64,000 nt of DNA from an uncultured Eubacteriales bacterium (GCA_934436505.1 CAKSAP010000003.1:209191-273190), one strand, 5' to 3'. Shown: positions 42,519 to 52,404, numbered from the stretch's first letter. The notes: generated from the letters alone by a model not told the origin. Made by a program: numbers and translations.

Positions 42519-42995
42519 TTATTTATCAAAAACATAGCCGTTGTTGCCAAGCTCGCTCAAAAGATCTCCGTTTACATCAACATTGAACGGAGTAATCATA
42601 AACGTATCGCTTGCAACCTGTCTCATTGTAGCCTTGTTCGCATAGGTAACGCCGCTTAAAAAGTCAAGGACTCTCCTTGCGGTTTCGCCGTTTACGGATT
42701 CAAGGTTTAATATAACGGTCTTTTTCTGATTGAGATTATCCGCAACGCCTCTCGCCTCTTCCATTGACTTCGGCTTTGTGAGAACGACCTGCAATTTTGC
42801 GGTTGTATTTATGCTGACAACCTTATTGTGATCGCTCTTTGCCTCACGGTTGCCTCTCTGTGAAAAACGAGGAACAGGCTCGTACTCTTCCTCCTCGGGC
42901 TCTTCGACTTCATCATAGCCCTCAGAGTCGGGAACATCATAATATTCATCTTCCGAAACCTTAAGAATGTTGCTCAACTTATCCTTCAAACTCAT
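42519..42995 (-). CDS. sepF: Cell division protein SepF
   Basis: A 158-residue FtsZ membrane anchor: a short amphipathic N terminus (MSLKDKLSNIL), an acidic linker rich in Glu and Tyr, then the SepF domain (about 63-150) with VVLTKPKSMEEARGVADNL and the RRVLDFLSGVTYA segment. AGGAGG precedes the ATG. The order ylmE-sepF-divIVA is the classic Firmicute division cluster, here without ylmG and ylmH. Confidence 0.95.
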   Translation of the reverse strand: MSLKDKLSNILKVSEDEYYDVPDSEGYDEVEEPEEEEYEPVPRFSQRGNREAKSDHNKVVSINTTAKLQVVLTKPKSMEEARGVADNLNQKKTVILNLESVNGETARRVLDFLSGVTYANKATMRQVASDTFMITPFNVDVNGDLLSELGNNGYVFDK

Positions 42996-43012
42996 TTCTT
43001 TATCCTCCTGAT

Positions 43013-43738
43013 TTAGTATATTCTCGGTCCAAATATCTTTGAACCTATTCTTACATGATTAGAGCCGCAGAGTATTGCCGGAACATAATCCGACGACATA
43101 CCCATAGACAAAGTTTTCATATATACATTATCTATTTTTTTTGAGTCAATGTCAACATACATATTGTATATATTCTCAAAAAATTTACAAAGTTCTGTGG
43201 TTTTTTCGCAAATCGGCGGAATTGTCATCAATCCGCAAATGCGAATTCCCTCAATTTGGGCGATTTCACAAAGACTTTCATCGACCGCTTCGGGCATAAA
43301 TCCCGTTTTTGACTCCTCCCTGCCGATATTCACTTCCAGCAAAACATCTGTTACAAGTCCCTTTTTAACGGACTGCTTGCCGATTTCCTTTGCAACCTTG
43401 AGAGAATCTACCGATTCGATCATATCGACCTCGCCGACAATCTGCGATACCTTGTTGGTCTGTAAGTGTCCGATAAGATTTTTGCGTACTCCGTCAAGCT
43501 TCAAATTCGGCTTTTTGCGAAGCAGCTCCTGCACTTTGTTTTCGCCGATAAGCGTAATTCCCGAGTCAAGAGCGTGATTTATATACATTTCGTCAACGGT
43601 CTTTGTAACCGCCATAAAGTCAATATCCTCGGGCTTTCTTCCGCTTTTGACAGCCGCTTCGGCAATTTCCTCACGAATATGCTTGAGGTTTGACTCAATA
43701 TCCGAATACTTTTGCTCAATTAAGGATTTTTCCATCAT
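43013..43738 (-). CDS. PLP-binding homeostasis protein (YggS/YlmE family)
   Basis: A 241-residue TIM-barrel protein of the YggS/PLPBP family, which binds pyridoxal phosphate and influences amino-acid and vitamin B6 balance without known catalysis. The PLP lysine lies in MAVTKTVD, followed by GENKVQEL, LIGHLQTNK and the C-terminal SMGMSSDY. The start is one of two ATGs at 43738/43735, overlapping the HlyD-like gene by about 20 bp; AAGGA lies upstream. Confidence 0.93.
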   Translation of the reverse strand: MMEKSLIEQKYSDIESNLKHIREEIAEAAVKSGRKPEDIDFMAVTKTVDEMYINHALDSGITLIGENKVQELLRKKPNLKLDGVRKNLIGHLQTNKVSQIVGEVDMIESVDSLKVAKEIGKQSVKKGLVTDVLLEVNIGREESKTGFMPEAVDESLCEIAQIEGIRICGLMTIPPICEKTTELCKFFENIYNMYVDIDSKKIDNVYMKTLSMGMSSDYVPAILCGSNHVRIGSKIFGPRIY

Positions 43739-44972
43739 AAAGGTCAGTTCCTTCCACAATTATATTATCATAAAGCTCAACAAATCCGTTTTCATTGTTG
43801 GGATTGTTGCATATTGACATTTCGCTGTCCGAATAATCAATGTTTATCTTCTTGAATTTAACGATATTTCCGTTCAAAACGAAAACACCCTTTTGACCGT
43901 CAACCTCTCGGATTGCCTTATTGGGCACCTGGAAGCCCGTATGCTCGTCAAAGGTAATTCTGATTTGCTCCGTGCGCAGGCTTGCGTATTGAGTGCTCAT
44001 CAAATTACATTTCAGAATAACGCCCGTCTTACCGTCTGCGGTATCGCAAATTGCGGCAACAACGGCGTTTATAGGCTCTGCCGTAGTCATTGTAAACTCG
44101 ACCTTAGCCTTACTTCCGATTGAAAGCTTAACGGCATCCTCATAATTTACAACGCACAAGAGATACCAGTTAAAGCCGTCAACCAATTTGCCCATATAGT
44201 TATTCACGTTGCCCTTTTGAGTTTTTGAGCTGTCAAACAGGGCTGAAATCTGCGAGGTGGTCATGGACGTTACGTTTTTATAATCGACCGTGCTTTCATA
44301 GCCGTCCGCAACGCTGATATAATAGCCCGGATGCGGCGCTTTAATAGTATTATATCCTATATTTGCACCTTGAAGCTGTGCTAATTTTGCGTTCAATTCG
44401 CCAAGCCTTGCGCTCGGGTCGATAATCGTTCCCGTAGAGAGCTGACGTGAGGTCATTGCGTCTCTGATATTGTTCTCGTAAGTTTCATAAGAGCTGATAT
44501 TCCCCTTGCTTATGGCAACCGAATACGCTTCGCACGCCGAATAAATACGCTCGTCAAGCGGTGTAATATCAGCTGTCTGCACACCGACCTTGTTCTGCAA
44601 GGAGGAAAAATATTCAATCTCCTCCTTGACGGCTTTCATCTCGTTATAAGCCTTCGCCGCCTCGTCGCTCGTGAAAACAACCGCAACGTCGTCCTGACTT
44701 GCAACCCTTTTTCCGTCCTCAACAAGCGGTACAAGTGTTCCCGTAACGCTCGCCTCTATCGGGTACTCATCCCTTACGACAAATGCGTCCGTTACCGCCG
44801 TAGAAGCGACGGTTTTGCTCAGGGCTACCTGCGTTTTAACGGGCTGATAGTTGATTTTGAACACCTGATACAAAAAGAATATTATAAAGATAACTCCCGC
44901 AACGATATATACGGCGTTCATTTTCTTTTTGTCATCCTTGAACTGCAATATGTTATTCTTTTTTTCAGGCAT
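43716..44972 (-). CDS. HlyD-like membrane-fusion protein in the division cluster
   Basis: A 418-residue protein with one N-terminal membrane helix (about 19-39), a lipoyl-like segment (EASVTGTLVPLVEDGKRV), a helical hairpin region (about 105-200) and a beta-barrel C part (PNKAIREVDGQKGVFVLNG). This is the layout of HlyD/periplasmic adaptor proteins, but no transporter is adjacent. Clostridia often carry such a gene beside ylmE-sepF; a role in envelope or division is possible but unproven. The ATG at 44972 overlaps the miaA stop by 1 bp and has AAGGTG 5 nt upstream. Confidence 0.8.
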   Translation of the reverse strand: MPEKKNNILQFKDDKKKMNAVYIVAGVIFIIFFLYQVFKINYQPVKTQVALSKTVASTAVTDAFVVRDEYPIEASVTGTLVPLVEDGKRVASQDDVAVVFTSDEAAKAYNEMKAVKEEIEYFSSLQNKVGVQTADITPLDERIYSACEAYSVAISKGNISSYETYENNIRDAMTSRQLSTGTIIDPSARLGELNAKLAQLQGANIGYNTIKAPHPGYYISVADGYESTVDYKNVTSMTTSQISALFDSSKTQKGNVNNYMGKLVDGFNWYLLCVVNYEDAVKLSIGSKAKVEFTMTTAEPINAVVAAICDTADGKTGVILKCNLMSTQYASLRTEQIRITFDEHTGFQVPNKAIREVDGQKGVFVLNGNIVKFKKINIDYSDSEMSICNNPNNENGFVELYDNIIVEGTDLYDGKILN

Positions 44973-45904
44973 CAAATCACCTTCTTTATATAATCAAATA
45001 CTTTTTCGTAAAAGCTGTCGCCCGTTTCCTCATCGGGATAAAACCATTTTATATTCTCGTTTCGTCGAAACCAAGTGAGCTGTCTTTTTGCATAGTGCCG
45101 TGTTCCGATTTTAAGGTTTTCCAAAGCCTGCTCAAGTGAAATTTCGCCGTCAAAATAAGGCTTTAATTCCTTGTAGCCGATAGCCTGCGAGGCGGTGGAT
45201 TTTTTCGGCAAAGCGTAGTAGTTTTTTGCCTCCTCGACAAGTCCGTTTTCAACCATAAGGTCAACACGTCTGTTTATTCTGTCGTAAAGAACGTCTCTGT
45301 TTTTGTAATTTATACCGATAAAGCAGCAGTTGTATTTTGTCGGCTCAAGCCTTGACTGCGCAACCGCTTCGGTGGGCGTTTTTCCCGTAAGAGTGTATAT
45401 TTCAAAGGCTCTGATAATACGCTTTTCATTGTTCGGATGAAGCTTCGAAGCGTATTCGGGGTCAATTTCTGCAAGCCTTTCAAGCATTTTTTCGGCACCG
45501 ACGGATTTTAATTCGTCGCTGAGCTTTTTCCTCAAATTTTCGTCGCTGTCCGCTTCGGAAAACTTAATGTTATTTACAAAGCTGTCAACGTAAAGCCCCG
45601 TTCCGCCTGCCAAGACGGGTAATTTACCACGGGATATTATGTCCTCGCAACAGCTTTCTGCATCACTTACAAACTGTGCGACGCTGTACTGTGAAGCAAC
45701 GTCCAAAAAGTCGATTAAATGGTGCGGTATGCCCTGCATTTCGGAAGCGGTAGGCTTTGCCGTGGCAATGCTCATACCTTTATATATCTGCATTGAGTCC
45801 GCCGAAATAATCTCGCCGTTAAATTTCTTTGCACATTCGACCGCAAGCGCAGTTTTACCCGACGCCGTAGGTCCTACGATAACAAGTAAGGAGGGTTTTT
45901 GCAT
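44972..45904 (-). CDS. miaA: tRNA dimethylallyltransferase MiaA
   Basis: A 310-residue enzyme adding a dimethylallyl group to A37 of tRNAs reading U-starting codons. The P loop GPTASGKTALA, the DSMQIYKG motif with the catalytic aspartate, and the RHYAKRQLTWFRR C-terminal motif are intact. It follows mutL by 3 bp; miaB, which acts next on the same base, is in the same gene train. Confidence 0.97.
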   Translation of the reverse strand: MQKPSLLVIVGPTASGKTALAVECAKKFNGEIISADSMQIYKGMSIATAKPTASEMQGIPHHLIDFLDVASQYSVAQFVSDAESCCEDIISRGKLPVLAGGTGLYVDSFVNNIKFSEADSDENLRKKLSDELKSVGAEKMLERLAEIDPEYASKLHPNNEKRIIRAFEIYTLTGKTPTEAVAQSRLEPTKYNCCFIGINYKNRDVLYDRINRRVDLMVENGLVEEAKNYYALPKKSTASQAIGYKELKPYFDGEISLEQALENLKIGTRHYAKRQLTWFRRNENIKWFYPDEETGDSFYEKVFDYIKKVI

Positions 45905-45907
45905 AAT

Positions 45908-47815
45908 TCACACCCTTCCGAACTGCTTATCAAGCTCATATTTTGTAAGCTCAATCAAAACAGGTCTGCCGTGAGGACAGTATCTCACGCTCTCGTCGGA
46001 GAGAAGCTGCTTTGTAAACTCGATAAGCTCATAATCGGTCTGCCTGTTCCCTGCCTTTATAGCGGCACGGCAAGCTATTGAATGATATACCCAATCAAGC
46101 TGTTCGGGTAAAATATCTCTTTTATTCTGTGTAAGATAGCCTGCAATTTCGGTTATAAGCTGCGTTACGTCCTCGTTTTCAAGGTTTAACGGGCAAGCTC
46201 TGACAATAACAGAGCCGTCGCCGAAATCGTCAATTTCAAAGCCTGCGCTTCTTATCATTTCAAGGTTTTCCGTAACAGCAACATATTCTTCTTTTGAAAG
46301 TACAACTGTACAAGGCTTTAACATAAGCTGACTGCCGTTTGAGCCATTGTCCTTTTTAAGCTTGTTGTAAAGCATACGCTCATGTGCCGCGTGCTTATCG
46401 ATTACCGCAAGCTTTCCGTTGTATTCGGCAAAAATATATGTCTTGAAAGCCTCGCCGAGATACTTAAACGCAACCTCGCTGTCCTCGCCTTTTTTAATAT
46501 CCTTGTTCGGATTTTCGGAATATACCGTTTCGTCGTCATCGTCCTCGTCAAAGGGGTTGCTAAACGCCTCTGCGGTTTTTACGGACAGGTCAATTTCGTC
46601 CTCATAGTTATATTTTTTGTATATGACACGCTCGGGGGTGTTCAGCTGAATTCGGCTCGGGATATTTTCCTCTGTATTTATAACGGGACTGCTCGAAAAA
46701 ACAGGCGGTTTTTCGGTTATAAATTTAGAATTCAGGGTATATAAATCGGTCTGCTCCGCCTCGGGTATCGGCGGCTGTAAAATGTCCGCAGCAGGCTTGT
46801 TTTTAAGCTGTGCCTGTGGGCGTGAAGTGTCCTGCGTTATGGCATTTTTTGCGGCATAATATACAAGGTCGAAAATCGATTTTTCATTTGAAAAACGCAC
46901 CTCTGTTTTTGCCGGATGAACATTGACGTCAAGCAATTCGGGTATCATCTCGATAAAAAGCACGCACGCCGGATATTTGCCGACCATAATTGAATTTTTA
47001 TATGCTTCGTTGAGCGCCGCACTTGCGGTTTTGCTCTTAATATATCTGTTATTTGCAAAGAAAAGCTGCATTGAGCCCGAGCCTCTCGCATAAAACGGTT
47101 TTGAGACAAAGCCCTTGATTTTCATACCGTTAAGCTCATATGAAACGGATATCATTGACTCAGAAAGCTCATTTCCGTACACGGAATAAATTGCATTTTT
47201 GAGCTCGCCCGTTCCGTCGGTGCAAAGAGCCTGCCTGCCGTCCTTTATAAATCTTATGCTTATCTCGGGATGAGAAAGTGCGATTTTATCGACAATACCG
47301 GCAACCGCCATAGCCTCCGACTTGTCCGATTTCAAGAATTTCATTCTCGCAGGAGTATTATAAAAAAGCTCTCTTATGATTATCGTAGTACCGTTCGGAC
47401 AGCCTGCATCGTCAAGCGACACCTGCTCGCCGCCGAAAATTTCCATTCTCGTACCGACTTCTTCATCACGGGTTTTGGTGATTATCTCCGTTTTTGAAAC
47501 CGCCGCAACCGACGACAATGCCTCTCCCCTGAAGCCGAGGGTCATAATCGCATCTAAATCCTGCGCCGAGGAAATTTTACTTGTGGCATGGCTTACGAAA
47601 GCAAGCGGAACATCATCCCTTGCAATTCCGCAGCCGTTATCGGTTATTCTTATGTACCTGACGCCGCCGTTTTGAATTTCAACGGTTATATCGGTAGCTC
47701 CTGCGTCGATAGAGTTTTCAAGCAGCTCCTTAACGACGGATGCAGGTCTTTCGACAACCTCGCCTGCGGCTATAAGCTCCCAAATATTTTTAGGCAATTT
47801 ATTTATTTTTCCCAT
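45908..47815 (-). CDS. mutL: DNA mismatch repair protein MutL
   Basis: A 635-residue GHKL ATPase. The N-terminal motifs LIAAGEVVERPASVVKELLENS (read as IAAGEVVERPASVVKE and LLENSIDAG), GFRGEALSS and the transducer domain are intact. An acidic linker (about 330-450) leads to the C-terminal domain. The endonuclease motif usually written DQHA(x)2E(x)4E reads DKHAAHERMLYN here, with the last Glu replaced by Asn, while ACRAAIKA and CPHGRP are kept. GGAGG lies 7 nt before the ATG. Directly follows mutS. Confidence 0.96.
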   Translation of the reverse strand: MGKINKLPKNIWELIAAGEVVERPASVVKELLENSIDAGATDITVEIQNGGVRYIRITDNGCGIARDDVPLAFVSHATSKISSAQDLDAIMTLGFRGEALSSVAAVSKTEIITKTRDEEVGTRMEIFGGEQVSLDDAGCPNGTTIIIRELFYNTPARMKFLKSDKSEAMAVAGIVDKIALSHPEISIRFIKDGRQALCTDGTGELKNAIYSVYGNELSESMISVSYELNGMKIKGFVSKPFYARGSGSMQLFFANNRYIKSKTASAALNEAYKNSIMVGKYPACVLFIEMIPELLDVNVHPAKTEVRFSNEKSIFDLVYYAAKNAITQDTSRPQAQLKNKPAADILQPPIPEAEQTDLYTLNSKFITEKPPVFSSSPVINTEENIPSRIQLNTPERVIYKKYNYEDEIDLSVKTAEAFSNPFDEDDDDETVYSENPNKDIKKGEDSEVAFKYLGEAFKTYIFAEYNGKLAVIDKHAAHERMLYNKLKKDNGSNGSQLMLKPCTVVLSKEEYVAVTENLEMIRSAGFEIDDFGDGSVIVRACPLNLENEDVTQLITEIAGYLTQNKRDILPEQLDWVYHSIACRAAIKAGNRQTDYELIEFTKQLLSDESVRYCPHGRPVLIELTKYELDKQFGRV

Positions 47816-47845
47816 AACCGCACCTCCGTTGCGAATTTATTTTAA

Positions 47846-50458
47846 TTAAGACTGCTTTGCTTTTGCCGATATTTCATAGAGCTTCGACATAGCCTCAATC
47901 GGTGTGAGCGTATTGACATCAAGTGATTTCAGTTCGTCGATTATCTCGCTTTCTGCGGTTGAGCCGAAGCTTACCTGCATATCGTCGTCCGCTTCCTTGC
48001 GAACAGCATTTGATACAACGGGTGCAACGCCGTTTTCCTCAAGCGATTTCAAAATGACCTTAGCACGCTTAACAACAGTATCGGGAACGCCTGCAAGCCT
48101 TGCAACGTCGATACCGTAGCTGCCGTCAGCACCGCCTCTTACTATGCGTCGAAGGAAGATTATATCCTCTCCACGCTTTTTGACGGCAATATTGAAGTTT
48201 TTAACTCCGTCCATCTCGTTTTCAAGCTCGGTCAGCTCGTGATAATGCGTTGCAAAGAGCGTTTTTGCTCCCAAATGCTTTTTATCCGCCGTATATTCAA
48301 GCACCGCCTTTGCAATGCTCATTCCGTCATAGGTAGAAGTGCCTCTGCCTATTTCATCAAGGATAATAAGGCTCTTTGAGGTAGCATTGTCAAGGATTTC
48401 CGCAACCTCGCTCATTTCAACCATAAACGTTGACTGCCCCGAAGCTAAATCGTCCGAAGCACCGACACGGGTAAACACGGAATCGACAAGTCCTATCGAA
48501 GCATAGGAAGCGGGAACGAACGAGCCCATCTGCGCCATCATTACGATAATTGCGACCTGCCTCATATATGTAGATTTACCTGCCATATTAGGTCCTGTGA
48601 TAATCGCCGTCCTGTTCTTGTCGCAATCAAGCTCCGTATCATTGGGAACAAACGGCGTATCCTTGAGCATTTTTTCAATTACCGGGTGTCTGCCGTCCTT
48701 AATGATAATTGTCTGCGAATCGTTTATATCGGGTCTTGTGTAATTGTTTGAAATTGCGACATTTGCAAGCGAACAGAGGGTATCAAGCGTGGCAATTGCC
48801 TTTGAGGTACGGCTTGTACGCTCATACTGCTCGCCGATTTTTTTACGCACCGAGCAGAATATTTCATATTCAAGGCTGACAATTCTCTCCTGTGCGCCGA
48901 GCACCTTTGTTTCAAGCTCCTTCAATTCCTGCGTGATATATCGCTCACAGTTTGAAAGGGTTTGCTTTCTTATATATGAATCGGGTACGATTTCCTTGTA
49001 TGCGTTCGGCACTTCAAAGTAATAGCCGAACACTCTGTTGTAGCCGATTTTCAGCTTTTTAATTCCCGTTTCGTCCTGCTCTTTTGTTTCAAGGTCTGTC
49101 AAGAACGATTTTCCGCCCTTAACGATTTTTCGAAGTTCGTCAAGCTCGGCATTGAAATTGTCGTTTATCATTCCGCCCTCACGAACGGAAAACGGTGCGT
49201 CCTCGCTTATCGCCTGCGAAACGAGAGTGTAGACGTCCTCAAGTACGTCAATATCGTTGTAAATATCCTTTAACAGCAAGGATTTCGAGTCCTTCAAGAG
49301 CTCCTTGATTTTAGGAAGCGGCGCAAGTGTTGCTTTAAGCGATAAAAGCTCCTTTGCATTTGCGGTGTTATAAAGCACCCTTGTCATAAGGCGTTCCATA
49401 TCGTAAATATCAACCATCAGCGATACAAAATCATTGCGTTTTTTCGTGCTCTCGCAAAGCTCCGCCACGGCATTATGCCTCTTTGAAATTGCGGCACAAT
49501 CGTAAAGCGGACATTCAAGCCAGCTTCTGATAAGTCGCTTACCCATAGCGGTTTTGGTTTTATCAAGCACCCACAAAAGCGAGCCTTTCTTTTCACGGTC
49601 ACGCATAGTTTCGGTTATTTCAAGGTTTCGCCTTGTTGAAATGCCGATTTTCATATACTTTGCGTCGGAATAGTAGTTTATTTCTTTTATGTTGTTAAGG
49701 TCGGTTTTCTGTGCCTCATAAAGATAGGAAAGAGCCGCACCGAGCGCACAAACCGCACTCTGCTTTCCGTCAAGTCCGAGACTTTCAAGCGACGGCTTAT
49801 TAAAATGGGAAAGCACGGTTTTTTCTGCTTTTTCAAAGTTAAAGCTGTCGGGCGACAAGACCTCAACCGTTGCCTCCGTCTTTTTTGAAATAAATGCCGA
49901 CAGCCTTTTAAGAGCTGCCGCCTCTTTGTTAAGTAAAATCTCCGTTGGCATAAATCTTGCCATTTCGTCAACGGCTTTTTCGTCGCAGTTTTCGGAAAAA
50001 GAGGTAAGATAAACGCTGCCCGTCGATACATCCGCAAAGCATATACCCATACTGTCAAAAACTTGGCACAGTACGGCAAGATAGTTGTTCTTCGTCTCGT
50101 CGAGCATACTGCTCTCAATTACCGTTCCTGCCGAAATAACTCTTATAACGTCTCTTTTGACGATACCCTTTGCGGCTTTCGGGTCCTCCGTCTGCTCACA
50201 TATGGCAACCTTGTAACCCTTGGAAACAAGCCTTGCTATATATGAATCGGCGCTGTGAAAGGGAACGCCGCACATAGGCGCACGCTCCTGCTGACCGCAA
50301 TCACGTCCCGTCAATACAAGTTCAAGCTCTTTTGAGGCGGTTTTTGCGTCCTCAAAGAACATTTCATAGAAATCTCCGAGACGGAAAAACAGAATTGTGT
50401 CCGGATAATTTTTCTTTATTTCAAAGTACTGTTTCATCATTGGTGATAATTCTGTCAT
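47846..50458 (-). CDS. mutS: DNA mismatch repair protein MutS
   Basis: An 870-residue mismatch sensor. The mismatch-wedge motif FYEMF lies near residue 30, Walker A GPNMAGKST near 626, and Walker B LIILDEIGRGTSTYDG follows. The C-terminal helix-turn-helix region is present. The length is normal for MutS1. It precedes mutL by 30 bp; the weak GGCGG upstream of the ATG suggests moderate translation. Confidence 0.98.
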   Translation of the reverse strand: MTELSPMMKQYFEIKKNYPDTILFFRLGDFYEMFFEDAKTASKELELVLTGRDCGQQERAPMCGVPFHSADSYIARLVSKGYKVAICEQTEDPKAAKGIVKRDVIRVISAGTVIESSMLDETKNNYLAVLCQVFDSMGICFADVSTGSVYLTSFSENCDEKAVDEMARFMPTEILLNKEAAALKRLSAFISKKTEATVEVLSPDSFNFEKAEKTVLSHFNKPSLESLGLDGKQSAVCALGAALSYLYEAQKTDLNNIKEINYYSDAKYMKIGISTRRNLEITETMRDREKKGSLLWVLDKTKTAMGKRLIRSWLECPLYDCAAISKRHNAVAELCESTKKRNDFVSLMVDIYDMERLMTRVLYNTANAKELLSLKATLAPLPKIKELLKDSKSLLLKDIYNDIDVLEDVYTLVSQAISEDAPFSVREGGMINDNFNAELDELRKIVKGGKSFLTDLETKEQDETGIKKLKIGYNRVFGYYFEVPNAYKEIVPDSYIRKQTLSNCERYITQELKELETKVLGAQERIVSLEYEIFCSVRKKIGEQYERTSRTSKAIATLDTLCSLANVAISNNYTRPDINDSQTIIIKDGRHPVIEKMLKDTPFVPNDTELDCDKNRTAIITGPNMAGKSTYMRQVAIIVMMAQMGSFVPASYASIGLVDSVFTRVGASDDLASGQSTFMVEMSEVAEILDNATSKSLIILDEIGRGTSTYDGMSIAKAVLEYTADKKHLGAKTLFATHYHELTELENEMDGVKNFNIAVKKRGEDIIFLRRIVRGGADGSYGIDVARLAGVPDTVVKRAKVILKSLEENGVAPVVSNAVRKEADDDMQVSFGSTAESEIIDELKSLDVNTLTPIEAMSKLYEISAKAKQS

Positions 50459-50497
50459 TTTTCCGCCTCAAAATTTCAATAGTTTAGTTTAGTTAAA

Positions 50498-50917
50498 TCA
50501 GTGACAACCGCCGCAGGAGGAGCATTCTCCGCCGCATTCGTGGTCGTGAGCGTGTGCGTGGGGGTCGCAGGTTTCGGGATCCTCGCCGTTTACGCAAAGT
50601 GCAAGGATACCTGTGAGATAATTCATCATCTCATCAACAGCCTGTCTTGCCTCTTCAAAAGCCTTCATATTTTCATTGGTGATTACCTGCTCGTAAAGAC
50701 CCTGAAATTCCTTGCTGTACTGCTCAAGCTTTTTCTCGTCGGGTGTTTCCTGAGAAGCCTCGTGCTGATATGACATCTGAAGGAGCTTAATTTTGCCCAT
50801 AAGCTCGTTGAGTGCAGTATCCTCTTCGTTCTTTTTCATAGCCTCTTGAAAATCAAGATAAACCTTGTCCTGCTGAATTGCAGCGCCAAGCTGACGTGCG
50901 AGTTTTTCGAGTTCCAT
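50498..50917 (-). CDS. YlbF/YmcA family protein with metal-binding-like tail
   Basis: A 139-residue helical protein of the YlbF family. In B. subtilis, YlbF, YmcA and YaaT form a complex that affects RNase Y, sporulation and competence and can carry iron-sulfur clusters. Residues 1-110 are the family's helical core; residues about 117-139 form a His/Cys-rich tail (HAHAHDHEC, CSSCGGCH) suited to binding a metal. It lies between miaB and mutS, with AAGGAG before the ATG. Confidence 0.82.
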   Translation of the reverse strand: MELEKLARQLGAAIQQDKVYLDFQEAMKKNEEDTALNELMGKIKLLQMSYQHEASQETPDEKKLEQYSKEFQGLYEQVITNENMKAFEEARQAVDEMMNYLTGILALCVNGEDPETCDPHAHAHDHECGGECSSCGGCH

Positions 50918-50971
50918 AATGTTCTCCTTAAATATAAATATTTTAATATCAACTAACCCAAAAGGGATAAT

Positions 50972-52390
50972 TTATTGTGCCAATTCGCCTCTTAAAATCC
51001 AATTGAGGCTCTCCGTTACCTTAACACGGCAGAAATCGCCGATAAGGCTTTCGTCGCCCGGAAATTCGATTATTATATTTCCGTCCGTTCTGCCCGAAAG
51101 GTAGTTTTCCTTGTTTTTGGACTTGCCCTCAACAAGCACACGGTAGGTTTTGCCGTCCATTTCGGCGGTTCTCCTTGCGGCAATCTCCTCCTGAACGTCG
51201 CAAAGCTCCTTGAACCACTTGCCCTTTTCCTCTCGTGAAACGGGGTCGGGAAGCTCAGCAGCCTTTGTGCCTGTCCGCCTTGAATAAATAAAGGTGAACA
51301 GCGAGGTAAATTCAACCTCTTTTATAAGCGAAACGGTGTCGAGGAATTCCTCATAGGTTTCGCCCGGAAAGCCGACGATAACATCACTTGTAAGCGAAAT
51401 ATCGGGCATTTTTTCCTTTGCGTAATTGACAAGCTCAAGATATTTTGCCCTGTCGTAATGCCTGTTCATTGCCTTTAACACCCTGTCGTTACCCGACTGA
51501 AACGGAAGATGCAGGTGCTTTGCAACTTTGTCGCACTCCGCCATAGCGTCGATAAGCTCTTTCGTGCAGTCCTTTGGGTGTGAGGTCATAAATCTCAATG
51601 TGAAATCGCCCGGCAAGGCATTTATCTCCCTTAAAAGACCTGCAAAGTTCATTGAGCTTACATTGTTCTTGCCGTATGAATTTACATTTTGACCGAGAAG
51701 CGTAATGTCCTTATAGCCTTGCGCTATAATCTGCTTTGCTTCCTCAATTATAAATTCGGGCTCACGGCTTCTCTCCCTGCCTCTTACATAAGGCACAATG
51801 CAGTAGGTGCAGAAATTGTCGCAGCCGTACATTATCGGAAGCCAAGCCTTAATTCCCCTATCCCTGTAAACGGGAACATTCTCCGCTATATCGCCCTTTT
51901 TGTCGGGTGCACAAACAACTCTTTTTGAGCCTTGAAGCGTGTTATATAAAAGCTCGGGCAGCATATAAACTGCGTGTGTGCCGAAAACCAAGTCAACATA
52001 AGGATAGCTTTTGTAAATTTTATCTCTGATATGCTGTTGTTGCATCATACAGCCGCAGAGAGCTATTACAAGGTCGTGATTTTCCTCCTTGTATTTTTTG
52101 AGTATTCCGACATTGCCGAAAACCCTGTCCTCTGCGTGCTCACGGACAGCGCAGGTGTTATAAAGCACCAAATCCGCTTCGGCAAGCTCCTCGGTAAAGC
52201 CGTAGCCCATCTCCTTTAGCATACCCATTATTCGCTCGCTGTCCGAAACATTTCCCTGACAGCCGTAGGTGTGGATATAAGCCATCGGCGTTCTGTCATA
52301 ATACTTTGCGCCGAGTATTGATTTTACCTTTTGTGCATACTCATTTTGAGCCTGCAGCTGTTCTTCTGATATATTCTGAATTTTTGCCAA
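50972..52390 (-). CDS. miaB: tRNA-2-methylthio-N6-dimethylallyladenosine synthase MiaB
   Basis: A 472-residue radical-SAM methylthiotransferase acting on i6A37 made by MiaA. The N-terminal UPF0004 domain has the auxiliary-cluster cysteines (YGCQGN, YNTCAVRE, LCGC). The radical-SAM motif is CDNFCTYC, and a TRAM RNA-binding domain ends the protein. The start is apparently TTG at 52390 with AGGAG 8 nt upstream. Member of the long minus-strand train. Confidence 0.96.
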   Translation of the reverse strand: MAKIQNISEEQLQAQNEYAQKVKSILGAKYYDRTPMAYIHTYGCQGNVSDSERIMGMLKEMGYGFTEELAEADLVLYNTCAVREHAEDRVFGNVGILKKYKEENHDLVIALCGCMMQQQHIRDKIYKSYPYVDLVFGTHAVYMLPELLYNTLQGSKRVVCAPDKKGDIAENVPVYRDRGIKAWLPIMYGCDNFCTYCIVPYVRGRERSREPEFIIEEAKQIIAQGYKDITLLGQNVNSYGKNNVSSMNFAGLLREINALPGDFTLRFMTSHPKDCTKELIDAMAECDKVAKHLHLPFQSGNDRVLKAMNRHYDRAKYLELVNYAKEKMPDISLTSDVIVGFPGETYEEFLDTVSLIKEVEFTSLFTFIYSRRTGTKAAELPDPVSREEKGKWFKELCDVQEEIAARRTAEMDGKTYRVLVEGKSKNKENYLSGRTDGNIIIEFPGDESLIGDFCRVKVTESLNWILRGELAQ

Positions 52391-52404
52391 AACATCTTCT
52401 CCTG

